Assembly (NCBI GenBank): GCA_012798185.1
Contig: JAAZNS010000149.1
Location: 1 to 15,860 of the forward strand
Source: Chloroflexota bacterium
Lineage (GTDB): Bacteria; Chloroflexota; Anaerolineae; Anaerolineales; UBA4823
Length of the DNA stretch: 15,860 bases
Direction of reading: 5' to 3'
Numbering within the stretch: position 1 is the stretch's first letter; every line of letters begins with the position of its first letter. Under the pieces are notes generated by a model. That model was not told where the DNA came from and ran no database searches. It was given only the letters and a program-made list of their open reading frames with translations. Below are positions 1 through 7,057 of the stretch, piece by piece. Made by a program: the position numbers and the translations under genes.

Positions 1-1249
1 ATGGGGCAATATCGGGATACAGGCGGCGCAGCAGCTGAGGGCGCAGCGTTGAATTGGGATTTTTTGCCCAAAATCGGCGGATGCACGCTTCCTTGAAAAT
101 ATCATAACCTGCTAAGAATTCGTCGGCTCCTTCACCCGTTACGACAACTTTATATTTTTGATTCTGCACCAATTTGGAAAGCAGAAACATAGGAGCAGGC
201 GCAGTACGCAGTAATGGTGTCTCTGCATGCCATACCACCTGCGGAAACACCTTCCCGATATCCTCCTGGTGAGCCAGCATGGTGTGGTGATGAACGCCAA
301 GAACCTTTGCCATGAGCTGCTGATAACGGCTCTCGTCGAAGCTGTTGTCTTCGAAGGCTATCGAAAATGTTTCGAGTTGGTTGTTGAAATGCTGCTGGAT
401 TAATGCCGTTGTGAGCGAGGAATCCAAACCGCCGCTTAAATAGGCTCCCACGGGAACATCTGCCCGCAATCGTATCCGGATGGAATCGATGAGTAAACTT
501 TCGAATTCCTCCAGCTTTTTCGATTCCCATCCTTTACGCTCACGGGAGGCAAATGGTGGTGATTCCTCTTCTTCAAAATCCATTGTCCAATAAGGTTGGA
601 TGCGGATTCTTCCATCTCTTGCGATCAGGTAATACGCAGGCGGCAGGATATGGATGCCGCGAAAAATTGTTTCGGGTGGCAGGACGCTCCAATATGTAAA
701 AACCTGCTCGAGTGCCCAAGGGTCGATCTGTGCCTGTATATTTGGATATGCCAGCAGCGCTTTGATTTCAGAGCTAAATAACAGACGCCCATTTTTGAGT
801 GTATAGAACAATGGACAGATTCCTGCCTGGTCGCGCGCCAAAAAAAGCTGTCTCTTTTTAAGATCCCAAATTGCCAGCGCATATTGACCGTTGAGAACGT
901 TCAAGCAGCCTGTTCCGAGTTCTTCATAAAGATGTAAAACTACTTCGGTATCACTTTGAGTGGAAAACGTATGTCCTTTCTGTTCCAGATCGGGGCGTAA
1001 TTCGATATAGTTAAATATCTCGCCGTTGAATACGATCCACAAACTGCCATCTTCATTGCCAATTGGTTGAATGCCGCTGCTCAAATCTATAATGCTCAGG
1101 CGTGCATTTGCAAGTCCGATCTGAGAATCATGGTATAAACCAAACTCATCTGGTCCGCGGTGCTGGATCATACCCAGCATATCCAACAATATTTCTGGTT
1201 CAGGAGGGAGGTTTTCGTGCAGATTTAGTATTCCGGCTATGCCGCACAT
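1..1249 (-). CDS. asnB: Glutamine-dependent asparagine synthetase-family amidotransferase, 3' end cut by window edge
   Basis: Class II glutamine amidotransferase. Glutamine is hydrolysed in the N-terminal Ntn domain and the ammonia passes to an acyl-adenylate made in the C-terminal synthetase domain. The 416 visible residues start MCGIAGI, so Cys2 is the nucleophile once Met is removed. The other glutaminase residues are present: R50 in NARLSIID, N75-G76 in FNGEIFNY and D100 in SDTE. The synthetase domain has the PP-loop SGGLDSS at 272-278 and GEGADEF at 372-378. The ATG at 1249 is fixed by the MCGI start and lies 2 bases after the stop of the upstream acyl ligase. The frame is open to base 1, so roughly a third of a normal 600-residue AsnB is missing. 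Family membership is near certain, the substrate is not: in a polysaccharide locus beside an ACP and an AMP ligase the acceptor need not be aspartate. AsnB-type amidotransferases (XrtA-associated type) occur in exosortase-A loci. Confidence 0.93.
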   Translation of the reverse strand, partial: MCGIAGILNLHENLPPEPEILLDMLGMIQHRGPDEFGLYHDSQIGLANARLSIIDLSSGIQPIGNEDGSLWIVFNGEIFNYIELRPDLEQKGHTFSTQSDTEVVLHLYEELGTGCLNVLNGQYALAIWDLKKRQLFLARDQAGICPLFYTLKNGRLLFSSEIKALLAYPNIQAQIDPWALEQVFTYWSVLPPETIFRGIHILPPAYYLIARDGRIRIQPYWTMDFEEEESPPFASRERKGWESKKLEEFESLLIDSIRIRLRADVPVGAYLSGGLDSSLTTALIQQHFNNQLETFSIAFEDNSFDESRYQQLMAKVLGVHHHTMLAHQEDIGKVFPQVVWHAETPLLRTAPAPMFLLSKLVQNQKYKVVVTGEGADEFLAGYDIFKEACIRRFWAKNPNSTLRPQLLRRLYPDIAP

Positions 1250-1251
1250 GG

Positions 1252-2730
1252 TTATTCCAGGATTTTTTTACTTTTCAATAAGGATTTTACGATTTTCCAG
1301 TTGGCATTAAGCGGCATTTTTTTTATGATACTTACCTGGTGGGGAATCATATAACGCGGCATTACCCGGCTGCAATGAGCAAGAATGTCATTAGTTTGCA
1401 AGGGGGAACCAGCACGCAGGGTAACGAATAGATGGATCGCCTCGCCATGAATCAAATCGGGTTCGCCTACCGCGGCTGCTGAAACAATATCAGGAAGCGA
1501 TAAGACATGCGATTCAATTTCCTGGCTGCTAATTCGGTAGCCCTGGCTTTTAATAAAATCACTTATCCGATCGACGATGGTAATGTAGCCATCTCTATCG
1601 ACTGTGGCGAGGTCTCCGGTGCGTAATACACCGCCGGGAAATTTTTCATTTGTGGCTTGCGGATTATTCAGGTATCCAGGGGAGATATTATCACCGCGGG
1701 CAATGATCTCACCGACCTGCCCAATTTCCACCGGACGATTGAATTCATTGACCACCGATAATTCCACGCCAGGCAATCCTTTACCGATGGACCCCAATTT
1801 GAGTTCCAGCATTTCCGGCGGCAAACATGAGAGACGGGCAGTGGCTTCGGTCTGCCCGTACATTACGAAAATTTCTGCCTGGGGCAGGGTATCGATCAAT
1901 TCTTTCAGCAGTACTTCGTGCAGTTTGCCGCCCGCTTGCTGTACTTTATAAAGATAAGGGAAGATACGTTTTCTAAATGATGTATTGCGTAATAAGGTTT
2001 GATAGGTGGATGGGACGCCGGCAATGGCAGTACAGGCGGTTTGATCCATTAGATCCAACACTATCTCGGGGTAAATAAAATTATTGGCAAGCACCAGAGT
2101 TCCCCCAATGCGCAAGTGGGTATGAAGCAATGAAGTGCCAAAGCAGTAATAAAAAGGCAGTATTACCAGAATTCTCTCTTCCGAGGTTATCCCCAAAGAC
2201 GCAATGATCGATTCGGTGTTGGCGCGAATATTTTTATGCGTAACCCGTACCACCCGCGGCATGGCTGTCGTCCCAGAGGTGAACATCAGAGCAGCATCTT
2301 GGTTTTCATCAACCTGTGTAATGACCGGCGCTTGATTAGCTCCTGGAACCGCCAATAGGTCTTCAAAGATAACAGGCAGATGTTGAGACAGAGCTTGAGT
2401 GTATTTTTTATAATAACGCCGCTCAGCGCATAAGGCTTTACATTGCACAAACTGTTCGTTTTTGCGAAGGTCTTCCGGCAAAATAACCGGGGCGAAGGGA
2501 ACTGCAACGCCTCCCAAACCCATGACAGCCAGATACGATACAACCCCAAAAAAAGAATTACCTGCCAAAATGCCCACCCTGTCGCCGGGGTGAATATCCA
2601 GTGACAGCAGATGGAGACCCAATTTACCTACTGCATGGCGTAGATCGCAGTAAGAATACTCGATTCCGCCAGCCATGATGGCTGTATTATCGTTTCGGGC
2701 GTTTTCCAGCAGGAATTCGGTAATGTTCAT
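1252..2730 (-). CDS. AMP-forming acyl ligase (ANL superfamily), probable partner of the adjacent ACP
   Basis: 492-residue adenylate-forming enzyme that activates a carboxylate as acyl-AMP and transfers it to a thiol, here probably the phosphopantetheine of the ACP encoded just upstream. Visible core motifs: P-loop MFTSGTTAMPRVV (149-161), A5-type MYGQTEATARLS (290-301), TGDLATVDRDGYITIVDR (371-388), hinge region DFIKSQGYRISSQEIE (391-406) and C-terminal LNANWKIVK (474-482) with the expected catalytic lysine K479. Two motifs depart from consensus: the P-loop has APR/V where most relatives have GxPKG, and the A10 motif reads NWK rather than NGK. Length is normal for a small stand-alone ligase. 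The ATG at 2730 overlaps the ACP stop as ATGA, implying translational coupling, and the amidotransferase follows 2 bases after its stop. The carboxylic substrate cannot be read from sequence; fatty, hydroxy or amino acids are all possible. Confidence 0.9.
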   Translation of the reverse strand: MNITEFLLENARNDNTAIMAGGIEYSYCDLRHAVGKLGLHLLSLDIHPGDRVGILAGNSFFGVVSYLAVMGLGGVAVPFAPVILPEDLRKNEQFVQCKALCAERRYYKKYTQALSQHLPVIFEDLLAVPGANQAPVITQVDENQDAALMFTSGTTAMPRVVRVTHKNIRANTESIIASLGITSEERILVILPFYYCFGTSLLHTHLRIGGTLVLANNFIYPEIVLDLMDQTACTAIAGVPSTYQTLLRNTSFRKRIFPYLYKVQQAGGKLHEVLLKELIDTLPQAEIFVMYGQTEATARLSCLPPEMLELKLGSIGKGLPGVELSVVNEFNRPVEIGQVGEIIARGDNISPGYLNNPQATNEKFPGGVLRTGDLATVDRDGYITIVDRISDFIKSQGYRISSQEIESHVLSLPDIVSAAAVGEPDLIHGEAIHLFVTLRAGSPLQTNDILAHCSRVMPRYMIPHQVSIIKKMPLNANWKIVKSLLKSKKILE

Positions 2731-2984
2731 AAGCCGCCGCTCTTGCTGCGATTGATATATGCTGCCAATTTGTTAATGGAATCGAAATTATCGGGGATAA
2801 TATCCTGGTCTTTTATTGAGAAGCTGAACGTTTCTTCCAAAAACATCACCAGCTCTAAAACACTGGTGGAATCGATGATGCCTTCATCAAGAAAGGATGC
2901 GTCATCTGAATAGGGAAAGCCGTCGCTTCGATACAGGATGTTGCAGGCTATGTAATCACGAAGTTTTTCCTTGATCAAATCCAT
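2727..2984 (-). CDS. Acyl carrier protein
   Basis: 85-residue small acidic helical protein of the acyl/peptidyl carrier family. The phosphopantetheine attachment site is Ser39 in IIDSTSVLELVMFLEE (36-51), which matches the DSxxxxEL pattern, with threonine where fatty-acid ACPs usually have leucine. The rest (FSIKDQDIIPDNFDSINKLAAYI) fits helix III/IV of the fold. ATG at 2984 is preceded by AAAGG nine bases upstream. The gene begins 17 bases after the beta-helix protein gene and overlaps the acyl ligase gene by 4 bases, so it belongs to the operon. Context indicates a dedicated carrier for the ligase product rather than the housekeeping AcpP, which normally sits with fab genes. A phosphopantetheinyl transferase is not visible in the window. 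Confidence 0.9.
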   Translation of the reverse strand: MDLIKEKLRDYIACNILYRSDGFPYSDDASFLDEGIIDSTSVLELVMFLEETFSFSIKDQDIIPDNFDSINKLAAYINRSKSGGL

Positions 2985-3001
2985 CCATTTTTACCTTTTA
3001 T

Positions 3002-5209
3002 CTATTTGATGATGATGGGAAGAATTGAATGATACAGGATGACGTTCAATGCTTTCTGGGAAGAGTTATTTGCCCAATTATCGTCATCGATGGCTAAAGA
3101 GGCAATACCCGCGGTGTTGGTAATCGTGCCGGTAACGGTTGGGGCATAAACTTGAATATTAATTGGCGGGTTCACGCCAACCGATAAAGCCGGCCTAGAG
3201 CAATCGACCTGGTAGCCGGTTTTATTACACATCCAACCTGTTCCTGCAGCATTATTGAAAACAACTGCGGTGGGCAAGGTATCGCTAACTACAATTGAAG
3301 TCGATTGACTTGGTCCAGCGTTATAAATGTTTAACTGATAGGTAAATAATTCGCCAACATGAACCAGGCTTGGTGTAACACTTTGAGTAATCTCAAGGTC
3401 GGCAAGAGGTGCTAAAACATCTATATCGGTGGCTGTATTATTAGCGGTTACCGTTTCGATTGCCCCGAAAGGCGGTATGATAGTGGCAGTATTGGTCAAC
3501 CAGCCAGTGGCGGCGGGTGAAATGGTGGTGGTCACAATGACCGTAACTATCCCGTCATCTGCCAGGTCTACACCTAAATTTATTTCTCCATTGCCAGAGA
3601 TTTCGTCACAATTTGACCCGGGATTTGCAATGCATGTCCAATTGTGATCGCTCATTTGAGGGGTAAGAGGATCGCTCAATATGGCATTATTTATTTTACC
3701 GGGGCCGGCATTGCTCAATGTAATGGTATAAGTGGTCGTTGCGCCGGGAACAGCAGTTGTGTGATTATCAGTTTTACTGATCGAGAGATCGACCGCGCTG
3801 TATTCATATGCCCCTACATCACAGATTTCGCTTCCATTCCCGTCGCTGTCTACATGGCGGAATAACCCGCGCTGATCGAATTCCAGGAGATTCCCCAAAA
3901 CATCAGTGCAGCCTGCAGGATTTCCGCTGTCGATGGCAGGGCTGGTGTAGGGTAATGCGTGCGTGAACGTCGGTCCGCCGTTATCTTGAAGTGGACCAAG
4001 CAATGGGTCTACCGAATTTTGATCGCCGGTACCGCTCAAAGCGCAAGAGCCATCGCTGCTGATGTTATAACCGAGTGAGGTGATCGTTCCAAAGCAATTA
4101 TTACCGCTTAAGCTGGCATCGATCAGGCTGTTCTTTATCGAAAATAAACCGTTATTATAGATATTTCCTCCAAAGGCGGCGCTGTTTTGAATAATGGTCG
4201 CGCTTGCCAGGGTGGAGGTTACCGTGTTGTAAATTCCCCCGCCATATAAGCCTGCGGAATTTCCGCTGATTGTGCTGTTTTCAAGCGATAATGTGTTGGT
4301 AATGAATAATCCGCCGCCAATATTTGGCGCATAATTACCGCTGATTGTACTGTTTGTTAGTGTTAATGGCCCTCTGGCATAAATGCCGCCGCCTTCCAAG
4401 CCAGCGGTATTATTTGCGATGGTTGTCTGGTCTACTGCCAATGTTCCTGTCGATCCGATGCCTCCGCCATGATAAGATGTGGTCGTATTGCTGAATATGG
4501 CAGAGTTTTGTATTTGCATCATTCCATCGTTATTGAAAATGCCGCCGCCGTTGCTTTGAGCATAATTATTAAATATTTCACTTTCGGTGATCATAACAAC
4601 TCCGGCGTAACTATCGAGGCCACCTCCGTTTCCATTGAGTTGATCTGAATCGTTTTCTTTGATAACTACATTATTTATGGTGAGATTGCCCCCATTATTG
4701 AAGATGCCTGCTCCGCTGGAAACATTGGCGCCGTTTTGAATGGTTAAACCTGAGATAACAACTGTCTTTGCCACAGGCAGGTTAAAAACCCGGTCCAGAT
4801 TATTTCCGTCAATGATGGTGGTTGCTGGACCGGCGCCCTGAATGGTCAGGTCATCGCGAATATCCAAATCACCGGTGAGTGCGTAATCTTCGGCAGTTCC
4901 TTCGATAGTTAATGAATATGTTCCGGAAGGGAGTAAAATCGTATCGCTGCCGGGTAATGCATTGGCAGTTTGAATGGCAGCCCGCAGGGTACAGACAAGA
5001 TTTCCCGATGCAGTCTCGCAAACGCTGTCTGATAGATTAGCGTCCACTGCATCCAGCGTGCTGTTCACTGTGATCGAAACTGAGGGCTCTGCATTTACGG
5101 TGATGGTTGTTTTCCCTGTTCCCAGAGTAATAAGTGCCATGATTAAGGAAACTCTTACGGTTAATCTAAAAACCATTTTTATTTGAGATAACATTTGGAA
5201 AATCATCAT
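3002..5209 (-). CDS. Secreted CSLREA-type beta-helix protein with DUF11 domains
   Basis: 735 residues, extracellular. Residues 1-40 form a signal peptide with a basic N-region, the hydrophobic core SLIMALITLG and a likely cleavage after VNA40. Residues 46-95 resemble the CSLREA N-terminal module (CETASGNLVCTLRAAIQTAN, 64-83). Residues 115-365 are a right-handed parallel beta-helix whose GGGI/GGGL turns recur at about 198, 221, 248, 273, 298, 323 and 347, a coil of about 25 residues. Residues 370-470 look like a choice-of-anchor Q domain (QDNGGPTFTHALP, SPAIDSGNPAGC, DQRG, CDVGAYEY). Two DUF11 domains follow (473-595 and 602-722), each with YTITLSNAGP-like or YQLNIYNAGP-like strands and TNTA. 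It ends ILYHSILPIIIK, a short hydrophobic-basic tail. GGAAGG lies 5 bases before the ATG at 5209; the adjacent ATG at 5206 is an equally possible start. It lies between the Wzy-like gene (32-base gap) and the ACP gene. Adhesion, polysaccharide binding or an S-layer-like role are possible; no catalytic motif was recognised. Confidence 0.88.
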   Translation of the reverse strand: MMIFQMLSQIKMVFRLTVRVSLIMALITLGTGKTTITVNAEPSVSITVNSTLDAVDANLSDSVCETASGNLVCTLRAAIQTANALPGSDTILLPSGTYSLTIEGTAEDYALTGDLDIRDDLTIQGAGPATTIIDGNNLDRVFNLPVAKTVVISGLTIQNGANVSSGAGIFNNGGNLTINNVVIKENDSDQLNGNGGGLDSYAGVVMITESEIFNNYAQSNGGGIFNNDGMMQIQNSAIFSNTTTSYHGGGIGSTGTLAVDQTTIANNTAGLEGGGIYARGPLTLTNSTISGNYAPNIGGGLFITNTLSLENSTISGNSAGLYGGGIYNTVTSTLASATIIQNSAAFGGNIYNNGLFSIKNSLIDASLSGNNCFGTITSLGYNISSDGSCALSGTGDQNSVDPLLGPLQDNGGPTFTHALPYTSPAIDSGNPAGCTDVLGNLLEFDQRGLFRHVDSDGNGSEICDVGAYEYSAVDLSISKTDNHTTAVPGATTTYTITLSNAGPGKINNAILSDPLTPQMSDHNWTCIANPGSNCDEISGNGEINLGVDLADDGIVTVIVTTTISPAATGWLTNTATIIPPFGAIETVTANNTATDIDVLAPLADLEITQSVTPSLVHVGELFTYQLNIYNAGPSQSTSIVVSDTLPTAVVFNNAAGTGWMCNKTGYQVDCSRPALSVGVNPPINIQVYAPTVTGTITNTAGIASLAIDDDNWANNSSQKALNVILYHSILPIIIK

Positions 5210-5241
5210 TCTTTCCTTCCGATAATTATCTTATTTTGGGG

Positions 5242-7047
5242 CTAAGGTAAGTCTTGCCCCAGACGATTTGCTAAAGCAGATAGTTCTGGATGATTTTGAG
5301 ATTGCCACCACCAGGCATATGCCGATAACTCATCCTTAACTTCTGGGAATGGCAACAAAAGCTGGCGTGCAGCCGGCAATTGACCCTGCCAGGCATACGC
5401 ATAACCTAATGTTTTTTTGATACCGCGATGATCGGGAGCTTGTGAGAAGGCTGGCTCTAACAAATCTTCTGCCTTATTATATTCGCCTTTGTCCAAAGCA
5501 ATCAAGCCTAATCGATGAAGGGCGGTGCGGTTGGATGGATACCATTGCAGCGCTTGGATAAAATATCCCGATATTTTTTCGAATTCTATTGTATGGGTAT
5601 CTGCTTTTTCCAATTTCTCGGGCCAATTGGAAAGCTCTACCCTAGACATGGCAACAGCTCCAAAATTGGCTGCCAGTTTTGAGCAGATTGGTTTTCTCCC
5701 CAAAACCGCTAAAAATAAAAGAATCCCTATGATCGAGCCGGTAAATAGTTTGTTGTGAACAAGGCTGACCCTGCGGGCAGGGTCGGATTGATTTGGGAAA
5801 TAAGCGGTTGCCAGTCCACTGATAATGAACAGCAGCGGTGTTCCCTGCTGCCCATAAAATGCATCATCCACAAGTCCATGCAAAGCCATTGTCCCTAAGC
5901 TGGTCATCAGCGCAAGCTGCATCATGCTGGTATATTCATGCTGATTTGACGCCTTAAATAAGAGCCGCCAGGCAGTGAAAAGAAGAATGATGCAAAAAGC
6001 AATCAGCCCGAATAATCCCTGTTCAAGGGCAATATCCAAAAACATGTTATGGCTATAGCCGTATTTGAAAAAAGGGATAAGCAGCATATAGCGGGAATAA
6101 AGCCCTGGGAAGGATGCTAATCCGCTGCCAGTTATCAAGTAGTCATCTACTAACCACAAGGTATCGCGTGCAATTTCTACTCGAATTCCGCCTGTATCGG
6201 AACCAGGAAGGGAATCTATTAATTTATTAATGCCACCTGCACGATCGACGAAGAAAACCAAGAGAGAAATGGTTGTTATTACAAAGACCGCTATGCTGAA
6301 TTGGAATAGCTTTTTCGAAGTAGATTTTTTGATCAACGAAAAAATGACCCACCATACCGTGAGTGAAATTGCTGTAATCAGCGCCAGCCAGGCGCCGCGT
6401 GAGCTGCTCATTGCCAGTCCGGCTGCTGAAGAAACAGCCAAAAACAATGATAATAATACAGGAATAATCTGCCTGTTATGCCAGGTTGTAATTCCTAACG
6501 CGGTTTGAACCGGCAGCAGCACTGCCAAAATTCCGCCTACCGAATTGTGCTGTAAAGTTAGAGGGAGCGAAAATTGACGGATTTTTATCCACCAGACACT
6601 CGCTTGTGATATTACCGGAAGATCGGCAATTTGCAGGTTAAAATTGTTGGAAAACAGAAAAGCCAGCGACAACCCACACCCGAACAATGAAATTCCCCAT
6701 GATATCCAAGAGAAATATTTAGAATGTGTGCTGGAGATGATATAAAAAAAAAGCGCTGCTCCAATGAGGGTGAAAAATTTCGTCCAGGCAACCTGCCGGT
6801 TATAGGCGGTCCAAATTCCTATCATTCCAGTCATCATAAAAAGAAGCAGCCATATATCGATTGAAGTACGTTTGAATAATCTGCCGGTAAAAAGGAAGCG
6901 TAAAAACCAGGGCGAAACCAGAATCAATAACCAAACCGCGGAGCGTTCCGGGTTCAGCAGCCAGGTGGCAGCACAAAAAGTTGTCAGGATCAAGCATAAC
7001 CAATCGAAGTGAGCGCTTGAAACCCAACGTGCCGCTGCATGCCCCAT
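5242..7047 (-). CDS. O-antigen ligase/polymerase family membrane protein with C-terminal repeat region
   Basis: Polytopic inner-membrane protein, 601 residues from ATG 7047, that would polymerise lipid-linked repeat units (Wzy-like) or ligate glycan to an acceptor (WaaL/PglL-like). About eleven hydrophobic segments fill residues 15-450. Family landmarks are SSSRGAWLAL (214-223) and, after a large loop, GYSHNMFLDIALEQGLFGL (330-348) with H333. Residues 485-600 are soluble and TPR-like (HRLGLIALDKGEYNKAEDLL, then LGYAYAWQGQLPAARQLL), a known extension of bacterial O-antigen ligase homologues. A GTG at 7077 would lengthen the protein by ten residues and overlap the radical SAM gene by 20 bases, but it has no ribosome binding site. 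ATG 7047 has only a weak GTGGAT about 12 bases upstream, yet it leaves a clean 10-base gap and a better N-terminus. Polymerase versus ligase cannot be decided from sequence. Confidence 0.88.
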   Translation of the reverse strand: MGHAAARWVSSAHFDWLCLILTTFCAATWLLNPERSAVWLLILVSPWFLRFLFTGRLFKRTSIDIWLLLFMMTGMIGIWTAYNRQVAWTKFFTLIGAALFFYIISSTHSKYFSWISWGISLFGCGLSLAFLFSNNFNLQIADLPVISQASVWWIKIRQFSLPLTLQHNSVGGILAVLLPVQTALGITTWHNRQIIPVLLSLFLAVSSAAGLAMSSSRGAWLALITAISLTVWWVIFSLIKKSTSKKLFQFSIAVFVITTISLLVFFVDRAGGINKLIDSLPGSDTGGIRVEIARDTLWLVDDYLITGSGLASFPGLYSRYMLLIPFFKYGYSHNMFLDIALEQGLFGLIAFCIILLFTAWRLLFKASNQHEYTSMMQLALMTSLGTMALHGLVDDAFYGQQGTPLLFIISGLATAYFPNQSDPARRVSLVHNKLFTGSIIGILLFLAVLGRKPICSKLAANFGAVAMSRVELSNWPEKLEKADTHTIEFEKISGYFIQALQWYPSNRTALHRLGLIALDKGEYNKAEDLLEPAFSQAPDHRGIKKTLGYAYAWQGQLPAARQLLLPFPEVKDELSAYAWWWQSQNHPELSALANRLGQDLP

Positions 7048-7057
7048 AATATGAATT

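Noticed and set aside
150..530. 126-residue frame inside the amidotransferase gene.
   Set aside because: It lies in another frame of the clearly conserved AsnB coding sequence; composition is that of a shadow frame.
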